A stretch of DNA of 64,000 bases. Source: Acidihalobacter aeolianus. Its GTDB lineage: Bacteria; Pseudomonadota; Gammaproteobacteria; DSM-5130; Acidihalobacteraceae. The position numbers and the translations under genes were made by a program. This document shows positions 34,210 to 46,306 of the stretch, in pieces; positions within the stretch are counted from its first letter, which is position 1, and the number at the start of each line of letters is the position of its first letter. Below the pieces are notes generated by a model. It saw only the letters and a program-made list of their open reading frames with translations, was not told where the DNA came from and made no database searches. The stretch is taken from contig NZ_CP017448.1 of assembly GCF_001753165.1 (NCBI RefSeq), forward strand, positions 1,940,462 through 2,004,461. Reading direction: 5' to 3'.

Positions 34210-36297
34210 TCAAGCAGCCTCGACGGCCTTCATGCTCAGGCGAATGCGCCCCTGCTTGTCGACTTCAAGTACCTTCACCCGCACCACGTCACCTTCAGCA
34301 AGCTTGTCGGAAACATTCTCCACACGCTCGTTCGAGATCTGTGAGATATGCACAAGTCCGTCTCGACCCGGCAGGATGGAAACGAAGGCGCCGAAATCCA
34401 TGATCTTAACCACACGCCCTTCGTACACATGCCCGACCTCGACGTCGGCGGTGATCTCCTCGATGCGACGACGCGCTTCCTCGCCTGCGGCCTTGTCGAC
34501 CGAAGCGATGCGGATGCTACCGTCATCATCGATATCGATGGTCGCGCCGGTTTCTTCGGTGATCGAGCGGATCACGCTGCCGCCCTTGCCGATCACGTCG
34601 CGGATCTTCTCCGGGTTGATTCGCATGGTGATGTAGCGCGGAGCATAGGCGGACATCTCGGTGCGCGGAGCGGCGATGACTTCGGCCATCTTGCCGAGGA
34701 TATGAATGCGTCCGTCGCGTGCCTGTTCCAGTGCACGCTCCATAATCTCCCGCGTGATGCCGTCGATCTTGATGTCCATCTGGAGTGCGGTGACGCCGTT
34801 TTCGGTACCCGCCACCTTGAAGTCCATATCGCCCAGATGGTCCTCGTCGCCGAGGATATCGCTCAACACGGCGAAGCTGTCGCCTTCCTTGATCAGACCC
34901 ATGGCGATACCCGCGACCGGCGCCTTGAGCGGCACGCCGGCATCCATCAGGGACAGGCTGCTACCGCAAACCGAGGCCATCGAACTGGAACCGTTCGATT
35001 CAGTGATCTCGGATACAACACGGATCACATAGGGGAAGGATTTCTCATCCGGCATGACCGCCTGGATACCACGCTTGGCCAGACGTCCGTGGCCGATTTC
35101 ACGGCGCTTGGGCGAACCCACCATGCCCGTCTCGCCCACGCAGTAAGGAGGGAAGTTGTAGTGCAGCATGAACCGGTCGCGGCGCTCGCCTTCGATCGCA
35201 TCGATGATCTGCGCATCGCGTTCGGTACCCAGGGTGCAGGTCACGATGGCCTGCGTTTCGCCACGGGTAAACAGCGCCGAACCATGGGTTCTCGGCATCA
35301 CGCCGGTACGGATGGTGATGGGACGAACCGTCTTGGTGTCGCGGCCATCGATGCGGCGTTCGCCGGCCAGAATACGGCCACGCACGTGCTTTTTCTCGAT
35401 TTTCGCAAAGGCGGTGACAACGGCATCCGCACTCGGGCCGTCGCCTTCGGTGACTGCGATCTCAGCGACCACGCGTTCGCGAAGCTCGCTGACACGCGTT
35501 TGGCGGGTCAGCTTCTCGGCGATCTGGTAGGCGGCCGTCAGGTCAGCCTCGCAGAACTCACGGACCTGCGACAGCAACACCTCGTCGGTCTGCGGCGGCT
35601 GCCAGTTCCAGGCCGGCTTGCCGGCCTCGGCGGCCAGTTCGCGGATGGCCTGGATCGCAGCCTGCATCTGTTCGTGACCGAACATCACGGCGCCGAGCAT
35701 GACCTCCTCCGACAGCTCACCGGCTTCGGATTCGACCATCAGCACCGCATGTTCGGTACCGGCGACGACGAGATCCAGAGTGGATTCTTTGATCGCGGAA
35801 TTGGAGGGGTTGAGCAGATAAGCACCATCGCGGTAACCGACGCGCGCGCAACCAATGGGGCCGTTGAACGGCATGCCGGACAGCGCCAGGGCTGCGGAAG
35901 CACCGATCATCGCAGGCACGTCCGGATCTACTTCGGGGTTCACAGACATGACCGTGGCGATCACCTGGACCTCGTTGTAGAAACCCTTCGGGAACAACGG
36001 GCGCAGAGGCCGATCGATCAGGCGGGAAGTCAGAGTCTCCTTCTCGCTGGGACGACCCTCGCGCTTGAAGAAGCCGCCGGGAATGCGGCCGGCTGCGTAG
36101 GTCCGTTCCTGATAGTTGACGGTCAGCGGGAAAAAATCCCGTCCGGGGATAGCCTGCTTCTGCGCGACTGCCGTGACCAGGACTACAGTATCGTCCATGT
36201 TGATGATGACGGCGGCATCTGCCTGGCGGGCGATCTCACCCGTTTCGATAACGACCGTACGGTCGCCGTACTGAAAGGATTTTTTAGTAGCTGGCAC
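34210..36297 (-). CDS. pnp: Polyribonucleotide nucleotidyltransferase (PNPase)
   Basis: A 695-residue 3'-5' phosphorolytic exoribonuclease of the degradosome. Two RNase PH domains (~1-215 and ~310-540; [58 protein letters not shown]) flank a helical linker. A KH domain ([26 protein letters not shown]) and S1 domain ([20 protein letters not shown]) form the C-terminus. It follows rpsO, 30 bp away, as in E. coli, where PNPase regulates its own leader. Confidence 0.97.
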   Translation of the reverse strand: MPATKKSFQYGDRTVVIETGEIARQADAAVIINMDDTVVLVTAVAQKQAIPGRDFFPLTVNYQERTYAAGRIPGGFFKREGRPSEKETLTSRLIDRPLRPLFPKGFYNEVQVIATVMSVNPEVDPDVPAMIGASAALALSGMPFNGPIGCARVGYRDGAYLLNPSNSAIKESTLDLVVAGTEHAVLMVESEAGELSEEVMLGAVMFGHEQMQAAIQAIRELAAEAGKPAWNWQPPQTDEVLLSQVREFCEADLTAAYQIAEKLTRQTRVSELRERVVAEIAVTEGDGPSADAVVTAFAKIEKKHVRGRILAGERRIDGRDTKTVRPITIRTGVMPRTHGSALFTRGETQAIVTCTLGTERDAQIIDAIEGERRDRFMLHYNFPPYCVGETGMVGSPKRREIGHGRLAKRGIQAVMPDEKSFPYVIRVVSEITESNGSSSMASVCGSSLSLMDAGVPLKAPVAGIAMGLIKEGDSFAVLSDILGDEDHLGDMDFKVAGTENGVTALQMDIKIDGITREIMERALEQARDGRIHILGKMAEVIAAPRTEMSAYAPRYITMRINPEKIRDVIGKGGSVIRSITEETGATIDIDDDGSIRIASVDKAAGEEARRRIEEITADVEVGHVYEGRVVKIMDFGAFVSILPGRDGLVHISQISNERVENVSDKLAEGDVVRVKVLEVDKQGRIRLSMKAVEAA

Positions 36298-36327
36298 GTT
36301 CCATTCCTAAGCTGGGTGGCGGTGACG

Positions 36328-36597
36328 TTATCGGCGCAGGCCGAGCTCGCTGATCAAGGACTGATAGCGCTGCTGGTCCTTGCCGCGCAAGTAGTCGAGC
36401 AATTTGCGACGCTGATTCACCAGCTTCAGAAGGCCACGGCGAGAATGATGGTCGTGCTTGTGCGTGTTGAAATGCTCGGTCAGATAGCTGATCCGCGCGG
36501 ACAGCAGCGCCACCTGAACCTCGGGCGACCCCGTATCGTTCGTGGCACGCTGGAATTTGCCAACGATATTGGCCTTGTCTTCCGTATTCAGCGACAT
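36328..36597 (-). CDS. rpsO: 30S ribosomal protein S15
   Basis: An 89-residue primary 16S rRNA-binding protein, full length: [49 protein letters not shown] is the conserved body. Directly precedes pnp on the same strand, the classic rpsO-pnp pair. Confidence 0.97.
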   Translation of the reverse strand: MSLNTEDKANIVGKFQRATNDTGSPEVQVALLSARISYLTEHFNTHKHDHHSRRGLLKLVNQRRKLLDYLRGKDQQRYQSLISELGLRR

Positions 36598-36703
36598 CTA
36601 GTAACAACTCCCACCTGAAAAGACGGTTACACGTAGATAGAGGGCGGGCATTCTAGCACGCCTAACAATCGGAATAACATAGAAAGAAGCCAGGAAACGG
36701 CGA

Positions 36704-37069
36704 TCAGCCGTCGAGGTGTTTGAGTTCCTGGAGCAATGACTCGAGTTCGGTACGCAACTGACGCACGATCTGCTGACTCTGGCTGCTATCAGCCTTCGAT
36801 TCCGCACTCTCCAGCTTGAGCCTCGCGCCACCGATGGTATAGCCCTGCTCGTATAACAAACTACGTATCTGGCGGATAAGGATCACGTCCTGACGCTGAT
36901 AATAACGGCGATTGCCACGCCGTTTTACAGGCTTGAGTGCCGGGAATTCTTGCTCCCAGTAACGCAGCACGTGGGGTTTCACATCGCAGAGCTCGCTCAC
37001 TTCACCGATAGTGAAATAGCGCTTAGTGGGGATCGGCGGCAGCTCGCTGTTATTACTCGCCTCCAGCAT
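36704..37069 (-). CDS. MerR-family regulator of the ihfA locus
   Basis: A 121-residue winged-HTH protein: [55 protein letters not shown] is the MerR DNA-binding domain, followed by a short coiled coil (~85-120). No metal-binding cysteine pair. It overlaps the ihfA 3' end by 17 bp on the same strand. This MerR-like gene after ihfA is conserved in gammaproteobacteria, function undefined; the tRNA-Pro often found after it is not present here. Confidence 0.88.
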   Translation of the reverse strand: MLEASNNSELPPIPTKRYFTIGEVSELCDVKPHVLRYWEQEFPALKPVKRRGNRRYYQRQDVILIRQIRSLLYEQGYTIGGARLKLESAESKADSSQSQQIVRQLRTELESLLQELKHLDG

Positions 37070-37349
37070 AAGCCTCCACCCTTGCCTTCAGCTTCTGTCC
37101 CGGACGAAAAGTCACGACCCTGCGTGCCGTGATGGGAATTTCTTCGCCGGTCTTGGGGTTACGGCCAGGGCGCTGGCGCTTGTCGCGCAACGAGAAGTTG
37201 CCGAATCCGGACAGCTTGACCTCCTCGCCCTGTTCCAGTGCATCGCTCAGCTCCTGGAAGAACATCTCGACAAAATCCTTGGCCTCGCGTTTATTCAATC
37301 CCAGCTCTTCGAACAGGCGTTCGGCCATGTCCGCCTTGGTTAAAGCCAT
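37053..37349 (-). CDS. ihfA: Integration host factor subunit alpha
   Basis: A 98-residue DNA-bending protein: [31 protein letters not shown] dimerisation helices, then the beta-arm [25 protein letters not shown] containing the intercalating proline. Four bases after pheT, as in E. coli. Partner subunit ihfB is at 58.6 kb. Confidence 0.96.
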   Translation of the reverse strand: MALTKADMAERLFEELGLNKREAKDFVEMFFQELSDALEQGEEVKLSGFGNFSLRDKRQRPGRNPKTGEEIPITARRVVTFRPGQKLKARVEAYAGGE

Positions 37350-37353
37350 GGAT

Positions 37354-39735
37354 TTACCCCCTTGGTGTCGCTCCGAGCCCGTCTTCGAGTGCCTTGAGAA
37401 CCCGGCTGGTTATAGCGTCGATGGTCTGGTCCGTAAGATTGCTCGCAAACCCCTGTAAAATCAAGCCGAAAGCGATACTTTTTCGACCAGATGGTACACC
37501 TTTGCCGGCATATACATCGAACAACTGCAAATCCTGCAATTCCGCGATGTCCAAATCCTTGATCGTGGACAGCAAACGCTCCGCTGGGACGCTCTCATCG
37601 ACAAGCACCGCAAGGTCGCGACGCGTGGCGGGAAAGCGTGACAGCGGCGCAAAACCGGCTACCCTACCCTCACGCAACGGCAGCAATCTCAGCTCAAATA
37701 AGCCGACCGTACGCTCAAGGCCCAAGGTTTTTTCGAGATCTGGACTCAACATGCCAACCCATCCAATTGATTCTCCAGCAAGTTCTATTCTTGCAGACAG
37801 ACCTGGATGCAAGGCCGGATGACAATCAGCAATGAATACCGCTTCGCCAGAGCGCCCACCCAATGCTAGCAGAGCCTCCACATCCCCCTTGACGTCGAAA
37901 AAGTCGGTTTGACGGGCTTTTGCCGCCCACTGCAACGGTTCCACGGCACCATATACCGCACCACCTATCATAATTTCTTGTTCTTTTTCATTAGGTTGAG
38001 ACAAAAACCTCAACCCAGTCTCAAATAAACGCCCACGCACCTGCTGACGATTGGCATTGTAAGCAAGCGCCTTGACCAGGCCCGGCCACAAACTCGGACG
38101 CATCACTGCCAGTTCTGCCGACAACGGATTGCTGAGTGCGATCGGCTCGACATCTGGAGCAAATGCACGTGCCAAGGAGGCCTCGATAAAACTGTAACTG
38201 ATCGCTTCGCGGTAACCGCGTGCACACAGGAGCTCACGCAGCCGACCAACCTCAACCCGGCCCTCGGATTCCGCCACGATGCCCGGACGTACGGGCATAT
38301 GCCGTTCGGGTATGTTGCCGTAGCCATGCACGCGCGCTAGTTCCTCGATCAGATCGACCTCGATGGACAGATCGAAGCGGTGCGATGGCGGCACGACATG
38401 CCACCCGTCAGTGGCCTCGCTGATGACACAGCCCAGCGCTGTCAGCATCTGCACAATCAGTGCATCCTCGTACGACACTCCCAACAACCGCTCAATGCGT
38501 GCTCGCCTGAGCGGGATTGGCGCGCGCACCGGCATATCGCTTTCCGAGCAAACCTCGTTCAAGGGGCCGGCCGTGCCACCTGCGATCTCGAGAATCAGCG
38601 CGGTCGCCCGCTCCATCGCGGTACGCTGCAACGCAGGGTCGACGCCACGCTCGAAACGATGCGATGACTCTGTGTGCAAGCCCAAGGAACGCGCCCGCCC
38701 GGTAATCGCATCCGGCGTGAAATAGGCGCTTTCGAGGAAGATATCCCGGGTGCCCTCCGCGACAGCGCTACCGGCACCTCCCATCACGCCGGCAATGGCC
38801 AGCGCATTCGCCTCATCTGCGATCACCAGCATATCGTCACGCAGTTCGACATCCTGCTCGTTGAGCAAACGCAGCAGTTCACCGGCTCGGGCCATACGCA
38901 CGTGAATCTCACCCTGCAGGCGAGACAGGTCGAACGCGTGCATCGGTTGACCCAATTCGAGCATGACATAGTTGGTGACATCGACCACTGCACCGAGACT
39001 ACGGATACCGCTGCGCCTCAGGCGTTCGCGCAGCCACAACGGCGACTGAGCATACGCATTCACACCCCGGATGACTCGACCGACATACCGCGGGCAGGCT
39101 GCCGGAGCATCAAGATGCACACCGTGCACCGCAGCACAGCCAGGTGGCACCTCCACGAAACCGATGGAACGCAGCGGCGTTGCCTCAAGTGCGGAAATCT
39201 CCCGCGCCACGCCCAACACGCTGAGGCAGTCGGCACGGTTCGGCGTCAGGTCGACTTCCAATATCGGATCATCGAGATCGAGCGCCACGCGCACATCGAT
39301 ACCTGAGAGGCTGTCCGCCGGCAACGGCAGCAAACCGTCGCTGGACTCGGCCAAACCCAGTTCGGCGGCCGAACACAGCATGCCGCGTGACTCGACGCCG
39401 CGCAGCTTCGCCGCCTTGATACGCAGATTGCCCGGCAATACGGCGCCGACCTTGGCAAACGGCACGTACATGCCCGATTCCACGTTGGGAGCCCCGCAAA
39501 CAACCTGGGTCAAAACCCCATCCCCCGCATCGACCTGACAAACGCGCAGGCGATCAGCGCCAGGATGCGGTTCGACGGTTTTTACGAGCGCCACGACCAC
39601 GCCGCTGAATTCAGGCGCTGCCGGCTCGATCCCGTCGAGTTCGAGACCGGCCATGGTCAAACGACGCCCCAGGGATTCGGCATCCAGGTTGAGTTCCGGC
39701 ACCCACTCCTTTAGCCAATGCTCGCTCAAACGCAT
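37354..39735 (-). CDS. pheT: Phenylalanyl-tRNA synthetase beta subunit
   Basis: A 793-residue subunit: N-terminal tRNA-binding EMAP-like domain (~40-150, [26 protein letters not shown]), B3/B4 editing region, B5 domain, and the C-terminal ferredoxin-fold anticodon-binding domain ([26 protein letters not shown]). Forms the alpha2-beta2 enzyme with PheS encoded upstream. Confidence 0.97.
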   Translation of the reverse strand: MRLSEHWLKEWVPELNLDAESLGRRLTMAGLELDGIEPAAPEFSGVVVALVKTVEPHPGADRLRVCQVDAGDGVLTQVVCGAPNVESGMYVPFAKVGAVLPGNLRIKAAKLRGVESRGMLCSAAELGLAESSDGLLPLPADSLSGIDVRVALDLDDPILEVDLTPNRADCLSVLGVAREISALEATPLRSIGFVEVPPGCAAVHGVHLDAPAACPRYVGRVIRGVNAYAQSPLWLRERLRRSGIRSLGAVVDVTNYVMLELGQPMHAFDLSRLQGEIHVRMARAGELLRLLNEQDVELRDDMLVIADEANALAIAGVMGGAGSAVAEGTRDIFLESAYFTPDAITGRARSLGLHTESSHRFERGVDPALQRTAMERATALILEIAGGTAGPLNEVCSESDMPVRAPIPLRRARIERLLGVSYEDALIVQMLTALGCVISEATDGWHVVPPSHRFDLSIEVDLIEELARVHGYGNIPERHMPVRPGIVAESEGRVEVGRLRELLCARGYREAISYSFIEASLARAFAPDVEPIALSNPLSAELAVMRPSLWPGLVKALAYNANRQQVRGRLFETGLRFLSQPNEKEQEIMIGGAVYGAVEPLQWAAKARQTDFFDVKGDVEALLALGGRSGEAVFIADCHPALHPGLSARIELAGESIGWVGMLSPDLEKTLGLERTVGLFELRLLPLREGRVAGFAPLSRFPATRRDLAVLVDESVPAERLLSTIKDLDIAELQDLQLFDVYAGKGVPSGRKSIAFGLILQGFASNLTDQTIDAITSRVLKALEDGLGATPRG

Positions 39736-39812
39736 GCCTGTTCGCCTTGCTCAAATGTCAATTGATGATGCCAATGGGATACAACGAGTCGATATCGCCG
39801 TAATTGCACCGT

Positions 39813-41301
<1,489 letters not shown>

Positions 41302-41323
41302 TCTCTATTTCCTCTCGCGCCGA

Positions 41324-41521
41324 TCAGCTATACGGAAGCATGCGCTTGATGGCCGGCGTATCGCATGGAGCGACGAGGTCCATCGAGCGAAGATGACGCT
41401 TCCGCTTGGTGCTCTTCTTGGTCAGGATGTGATTGAGGTGCGACTGCGCACGCTTGAAACGGCCGGTAGCCGTACGCTTGAAGCGCTTCGCCGCACCACG
41501 ATTGGTTTTCAATTTGGGCAT
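41324..41521 (-). CDS. rpmI: 50S ribosomal protein L35
   Basis: A 65-residue protein with the canonical L35 sequence ([37 protein letters not shown]). Between infC and rplT. Confidence 0.97.
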   Translation of the reverse strand: MPKLKTNRGAAKRFKRTATGRFKRAQSHLNHILTKKSTKRKRHLRSMDLVAPCDTPAIKRMLPYS

Positions 41522-41562
41522 TGCCTATCTACTCCACGTCTACTACTGGCGCAGGCTTCGGC

Positions 41563-42084
41563 CTACGACGTTTTCTTGGGGGCCAGCACCATCACCATCT
41601 GCCGCCCCTCCATTTTCGGCCGCTGCTCCACGCTAGCCAGCGCCTCGAGATCACCCTCCACGCGGGTCAGGAGTTGCATCCCGCGCTCCTGGTGGGCCAT
41701 TTCGCGACCGCGGAAGCGGATGGTGATCTTGGCCTTATCCCCTTCCTCGAGAAAGCGCATCAGGTTGCGCAGCTTAACCTGATAATCGCCTTCTTCGGTA
41801 CCAGGCCGGAACTTGACTTCCTTGACCTGCACCTGCTTCTGCTTCTTGCGGGCCTGGGCCGCCTTCTTGCTCTGTTCGAACTTGAACTTGCCGTAATCCA
41901 TGACCCGGCAAACGGGTGGATCTGCGTTGGGCACGATCTCTACCAAGTCCAGTTCCGCTTCCGACGCCAAGCGCAAGGCCTCGTCAATGGACACGACTCC
42001 ACGATTCTCACCCTCGGCATCTATCAACCGGACCTGGCGAACGGCAATTTCACCGTTCAGCCGTACGTTCTTCTGCGCGCTGAT
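41563..42084 (-). CDS. infC: Translation initiation factor IF-3, AUC start
   Basis: A 173-residue factor (E. coli 180): N-domain with [24 protein letters not shown], linker [22 protein letters not shown] and C-domain [17 protein letters not shown]. Between the thrS stop (TAA, in frame) and the first conventional start codon (TTG at 42027) there is no ATG or GTG, yet the conserved N-terminus lies there. The only sensible start is ATC at 42084, six bases after GGGAGGAG. infC is known for AUU starts and IF3 autoregulation through that codon; AUC would serve the same discrimination. It begins 16 bp from the thrS stop. Confidence 0.92.
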   Translation of the reverse strand: MSAQKNVRLNGEIAVRQVRLIDAEGENRGVVSIDEALRLASEAELDLVEIVPNADPPVCRVMDYGKFKFEQSKKAAQARKKQKQVQVKEVKFRPGTEEGDYQVKLRNLMRFLEEGDKAKITIRFRGREMAHQERGMQLLTRVEGDLEALASVEQRPKMEGRQMVMVLAPKKTS

Positions 42085-42099
42085 ACGTCGCTCCTCCCA

Positions 42100-44016
42100 T
42101 TACACTCGATGCCCGTTTGGCGCGGGCTCTTCCGCCAACCGCGCAACAAAGACTTCCAGGGGCATGCCACCTAGATCCTCGCCTTCGCGCGTACGGACGG
42201 AAACGGTTCGTTCGTCAGCCTCGCGGTCCCCGACAACCAATAGGAAAGGGACACGCTGAAGCGTGTGCTCGCGAATCTTAAAGCCAATCTTCTCGTTTCT
42301 CAAGTCGCAAGTCGCCCGATAACCCTGTGTACGCAGGGCTCGCGCAACTTCGCTGGCATACTCCGCCTGTCTGTCTGTGATGTTCGCGACTACCACCTGG
42401 ACCGGGGACAGCCACAACGGGAAACGCCCCTCATGGTGCTCAATCAGGATCCCGATGAAGCGCTCCAGCGAACCCAGAATGGCGCGGTGCAGCATCACGG
42501 GCGTCTTGCGTTGTGAATTCTCGTCGATGTATTCGGCGCCCAACTTGAGCGGCATTTGATAATCCGCCTGTATGGTACCGACCTGCCACTCGCGCCCGAT
42601 TGCGTCCTTGAGGTGATATTCGACCTTAGGACTGTAGAAAGCCCCCTCGCCCGGCAGTTCCTCCCAGTCGACGTTACAGCGGCGCAAAGCATTGCGCAGG
42701 GTATCTTCGGCCTTATCCCAATCCGCGTCCGAGCCGAGCCGCGCATCCGGGCGCAGCGCTATTTTCACGGACACGTCCGTAAAGCCGAAATCCGCATACA
42801 CGCGCATGGCCTGCTCGTGGAACGCGGCGACCTCCTCCTCGATCTGTGCTTCGGTGCAGAAAATATGTCCGTCGTCCTGAGTAAAGCCGCGCACACGCAT
42901 GATGCCGTGCAAGGCACCGGAGGCCTCGTTGCGATGGCAAGCCCCGAACTCACCGTAGCGCAACGGCAGGTCGCGGTAGCTGCGCAGGGCATGATTGAAG
43001 ATTTGCACGTGCCCGGGGCAATTCATCGGCTTGAGCGCGTACTCGCGCTTCTCCGATTCCGTAAAGAACATGTGTTCCTTGTAGTTCTCCCAGTGCCCGG
43101 AACGCTTCCACAGCGAGACGTCCACGACCTGGGGGCTGCGTACCTCCTGGTAGCCGCAGGCGTCGTAGACGCCGCGCATGTAGCGCTCAACGGTACTCCA
43201 GATACTCCACCCCTTGGCATGCCAGAACACCATACCAGGTGCTTCTTCCTGAACGTGGAACAGATCCAGCTGCCTGCCGATGCGGCGATGGTCGCGCTTT
43301 TCGGCCTCTTCCAGCTGATGCAGGTAGGCCTTGAGGGCCTTCTTGTCCGCCCACGCGGTACCGTAAACCCGCTGCAGCATCTCGTTGCGGGCATCGCCGC
43401 GCCAATAGGCACCGGCCAACTTGGTCAACTTGAACGCCCCGAGCTTGCCAGTACTCGGCACATGCGGGCCGCGACAAAGATCGATGAAGTTGCCCTGACT
43501 GTAGAGCGAAAGCACCTCGTCGGCCGGGATATCCTCGATGATCCGGGCCTTGTACTCTTCGCCCATGCCGCGGAAAAAGGCGATGGCCTCGTCGCGCGGC
43601 ATCTCACTACGATTCACCGGTAGATCCTGTTCGGCCAGTTCATGCATCCTGGCCTCGATGGCAACCACGTCCTCGGGGGTAAACGAACGCGAATAGGCGA
43701 AGTCGTAATAAAAGCCGTTGTCGACCACAGGTCCAATGGTAACCTGAGCTTCCGGGAAAAGCTCCTTGACCGCCTGCCCGAGCAGATGCGCGGTGGAATG
43801 CCGTATCACTTCCAGGCCATCCTCGTCCCTTGAAGTGACTATCGCGACCTGCGCATCCTCGGTGATGGTGTAGGAAAGGTCGACCAGACGACCGTCGACA
43901 CGTCCGGCCAATGCTGCCTTGGCCAGGCCGGCACCGATATCGGCGGCGACGTCACCCACGGAAACAGGATGATCGAAACGGCGTTCGCTGCCATCAGGCA
44001 AGGTGATCACGGGCAT
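42100..44016 (-). CDS. thrS: Threonyl-tRNA synthetase
   Basis: A 638-residue class II synthetase: TGS domain (~1-62, [27 protein letters not shown]), editing domain ([20 protein letters not shown], with C/H motifs), catalytic core with zinc ligand Cys in [10 protein letters not shown], motif 2 [31 protein letters not shown], and C-terminal anticodon-binding domain. The ATG at 44016 follows GGAGAA. First gene of the block. Confidence 0.97.
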   Translation of the reverse strand: MPVITLPDGSERRFDHPVSVGDVAADIGAGLAKAALAGRVDGRLVDLSYTITEDAQVAIVTSRDEDGLEVIRHSTAHLLGQAVKELFPEAQVTIGPVVDNGFYYDFAYSRSFTPEDVVAIEARMHELAEQDLPVNRSEMPRDEAIAFFRGMGEEYKARIIEDIPADEVLSLYSQGNFIDLCRGPHVPSTGKLGAFKLTKLAGAYWRGDARNEMLQRVYGTAWADKKALKAYLHQLEEAEKRDHRRIGRQLDLFHVQEEAPGMVFWHAKGWSIWSTVERYMRGVYDACGYQEVRSPQVVDVSLWKRSGHWENYKEHMFFTESEKREYALKPMNCPGHVQIFNHALRSYRDLPLRYGEFGACHRNEASGALHGIMRVRGFTQDDGHIFCTEAQIEEEVAAFHEQAMRVYADFGFTDVSVKIALRPDARLGSDADWDKAEDTLRNALRRCNVDWEELPGEGAFYSPKVEYHLKDAIGREWQVGTIQADYQMPLKLGAEYIDENSQRKTPVMLHRAILGSLERFIGILIEHHEGRFPLWLSPVQVVVANITDRQAEYASEVARALRTQGYRATCDLRNEKIGFKIREHTLQRVPFLLVVGDREADERTVSVRTREGEDLGGMPLEVFVARLAEEPAPNGHRV

Positions 44017-44062
44017 CGCATTCTCCACGGGTGACCTATACGAGGGGCCACCAGGCATAAAC

Positions 44063-44113
44063 AAAAGGCTGAAGCATCGCTGGCCATCACAGCCGGCGAC
44101 ACGACAGCCTTTT
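44063..44113 (-). terminator. Hairpin between tRNA-Val remnant and thrS
   Basis: On the minus strand AAAAGGCTG (44105-44113) pairs with CAGCCTTTT (44063-44071), followed by GTTT; the ~33-nt interior can form a smaller GCTG/CAGC hairpin. It may be the old tRNA-Val terminator or a thrS leader structure. The large loop lowers confidence. Confidence 0.4.
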
Positions 44114-44122
44114 TCGAAACGT

Positions 44123-44173
44123 TGGTAGGCGCGATTGGACTCGAACCAACGACCCCCACCATGTCAAGGTGGT
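44123..44173 (-). pseudogene. tRNA-Val(GAC), 3' part only
   Basis: Reading the minus strand, the anticodon arm (CCACC TTGACAT GGTGG, anticodon GAC), variable loop, T-arm (GTTGG TTCGAGT CCAAT), 3' acceptor strand CGCGCCT and encoded ACCA are intact. Upstream of 44173 no D-arm can be formed and no correctly spaced 5' acceptor strand exists; AGGCGCC occurs only about 8 nt before the anticodon stem. Bacterial tRNAs need the D-arm, so this is a fragment. tRNA-Val upstream of thrS is a familiar gammaproteobacterial arrangement; the 5' half was probably lost or displaced by an integrated element. Confidence 0.7.
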
Positions 44174-44664
44174 CCCTTAAGGCGCCTAACTCATTGAGGT
44201 CGCGTACAATACCGGCATTTTTAGTAGTCGTCAATTAGCTCAAAATCAGACACTAACAGCCATGCAAAAACAATAGCTTACTGCGTTGAATTAAATCAAT
44301 GCTCGCTGCCATAACCCAATACAGATTCGGCCGTTATGTCGTTGTTCAGGTACTTCAGTTGGGCTTTTAAGCCTGCCCCACCTTAACAATTAAGCTATCA
44401 AGGCAAGGGCTTCAGAAGTAGTACAGGCGAGCAACGATTCCTAGGGCGCCCAGCTGTAATACTAAAATTCACACGCTGACCGGTCTCAGGTTTGCCCCCC
44501 CGCTGAAAAAATCGCTGGAATGGAAAAAAGCTGTACTGGGGTCTCCGCCGTCAACTGCAATGAAACCTGCCTTCGCCCTTCCTCCGCTTGGATAAACGAT
44601 CGGATAAGTTTGGCTATGTCACCGTACACTTGTGGTGGTCTTCAAAACATGAAGAATCAAGGGG
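44174..44664. other. Degenerate intergenic region
   Basis: About 490 bp, more AT-rich than the surroundings, between the tRNA-Val remnant and the IS1595-like transposase. I find no gene, RNA or clear repeat. It begins exactly where tRNA similarity stops, so it may be the edge of a decayed integrated element. The outer end of the IS1595 copy should lie in its right half, but I cannot fix its terminal repeat. Confidence 0.4.
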
Positions 44665-45650
44665 ATGGGTGTGCGCATGAATTCTGAGGAATTTGGCAAC
44701 CTGCTGGGGGCATTGACGAAAATGACGCCGAACCATCGGCGGATCAAAGATCGGATTCATGCGATCGAGCAGCAACAGACGGTCCATTTAATCCTGGAAT
44801 CCCGCGTTGCCGAGCAACCCGTCTGCCCGCATTGCGGACAAGGGCCGGTCGCCCGATGGGGTTCTGCATCCGGTTTGCAACGGTATCGATGTGGCGCGTG
44901 TAAGCGTACGTTCAACGCGCTAACCGGAACGCCCTTGGCGGGTTTGCGGCACAAGGAAGTTTGGCTGACGTATGCGCAACAGATGACGCAGGGGCAAAGC
45001 GTCCGCCGTAGCGCCAGGGCCTGCGGTGTACACCGCAATACGGCCTTTCGCTGGCGGCATCGCTTTTTGCGCTTGCCCCAAGTGCAGCAGCCCGCTCAAC
45101 TGGAAGGCCTCGTGGAGGCCGACGAGACCTTCTTTCTGGAGTCTTTCAAAGGTCAGAAAAAGAGCTTCCACGCCCCGCGCGCAAGCGGGGCGGCAAGGCC
45201 AAAAAGCCGGGGCTATCCGATAAGCAGATTCCCGTGTTGATTTGCCGGGACCGAGGTGGCCAGACGGCAGATGCCGTCTTGAAGAAGGTCAACGGCGAAG
45301 AAGTGAAAAACGTGATCCAGCCGATTCTCGCCAAGGACAGCATGCTTTGTGCCGATGGCAGTTCCATCTATGTACGGGTGGCGCGAGAACTGGATGTGCC
45401 ACTCAAGGCCGTGAATGTGAAGGCAGGCGTTCGCGTCCTGGAACAGGTGTTCCATGTTCAGAATGTGAATGCCTATGACAGCCGCCTAAAGATATGGATG
45501 AACAGGTTTCACGGGGTGGCCACCGTCTATCTGCCAAACTACCTCGGATGGAGGCGCATATTGGATCATTTCCGCGGAACCGTAGACCCCAGAATTTTGC
45601 TACGTGCGGCCGTGGGAATCACTTACCTTCAACAATCAACGGTGACATAG
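44665..45650 (+). pseudogene. IS1595-family transposase, frameshifted
   Basis: N-terminal zinc-ribbon (CPHCGQGPVARWGSASGLQRYRCGACKRTF), HTH (SVRRSARACGVHRNTAFRWRHRF) and the ISXO2-like DDE start (LEGLVEADETFFLESFKGQKK) are in one frame. At about 45180 the frame shifts by one base: RKRGGKAKKPGLSDKQIPVLICRDRGGQT continues in another frame to the end (FHGVATVYLPNYLGWRR...LRAAVGITYLQQSTVT). The C-terminus looks complete. A single-base indel in a CG-rich run explains it; programmed frameshifting is not typical for the family. Confidence 0.8.
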
Positions 45651-46010
45651 CCTTTTTTTAATGCACCGGTGCCGTCCGGATGAACCTTGACTGCCGTGGA
45701 ATCGAGTGAGACGCGATCAACTTGAATGTTGATCACGCCGTTTTCCTGTAAGGCGAGAAAGACCCTATCCAGCACGCCCTGCTTGGCCCAGCGATTGGCG
45801 CGCATATAGATGCTGTGCCAGCGACCGAAGCGGGCCGGTAGGCCGCGCCACTTACAGCCTTGTTCAGCCACGTACAGGATCGCGTTCAGCACCTGTAGAT
45901 GGATATCTTTATGTTGCCTCGCGGAATCGGCAACAAAGGCTCAATGATTTTGTATGGCTGCAAGGTGATTTCCATGCCGCTATTATATCAAAATTAATGT
46001 GAACAGACCC
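45651..46010 (-). mobile_element. IS5-family insertion sequence remnant
   Basis: The outer end is at 46010, reading inward GGGTCTGTTCACATTAAT, followed by an ATG at 45975 and the transposase N-terminus MEITLQPYKIIEPLLPIPRG. A one-base deletion near 45895 puts the continuation (LNAILYVAEQGCKWRGLPARFGRWHSIY) in another frame. The match stops at PDGTGALKK near 45655, exactly where the IS1595 copy ends, so the rest was lost or lies elsewhere. Non-functional. Confidence 0.72.
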
Positions 46011-46118
46011 TAGCGTAATTAGCTGGATACCCCACAAGCATTAAGCCCTCCCCCTCACGGCAAGTAGCCTAGCAGGAGATCTATTGTATTGCTTCTTCAC
46101 CTGCCAATATTGATCAAT

Positions 46119-46195
46119 TGGCGCCCCGGAGAGGATTCGAACCTCTGACCTGCCCCTTAGGAGGGGGCTGCGCTATCCAACTGTGCCACCGGGGC
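46119..46195 (-). tRNA. tRNA-Arg(CCT)
   Basis: A complete 77-nt cloverleaf on the minus strand: acceptor GCCCCGG/CCGGGGC, anticodon stem-loop GCCCC CTCCTAA GGGGC (the 5' stem may be read one base differently) with anticodon CCT, T-arm AGAGG TTCGAAT CCTCT, discriminator G and encoded CCA. Decodes AGG. Confidence 0.93.
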
Positions 46196-46306
46196 TTATG
46201 AGGCGCAGTCTACCATAGACCCCCGGGTAGACAGGCTGACGGCTATGCTAGTATCCGCCGGAACCAACTCGCCGTGCGAACTCAGTCCTCCCGGGAGAAT
46301 CACCGC

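Noticed and set aside
34348-36618. A 756-codon open frame on the plus strand opposite pnp
   Set aside because: Shadow frame of a high-GC gene; the minus strand encodes a textbook PNPase and the plus frame has no recognisable motif.
42027-42027. TTG at 42027 as infC start
   Set aside because: It would remove the conserved N-terminal strand; the ATC at 42084 has the Shine-Dalgarno.
44123-44200. A complete tRNA-Val gene
   Set aside because: No D-arm and no correctly placed 5' acceptor strand upstream of the anticodon arm.
44665-45650. Programmed frameshift in the IS1595 transposase
   Set aside because: The family normally uses one continuous frame and no slippery heptamer with downstream structure is evident; a simple indel is likelier.
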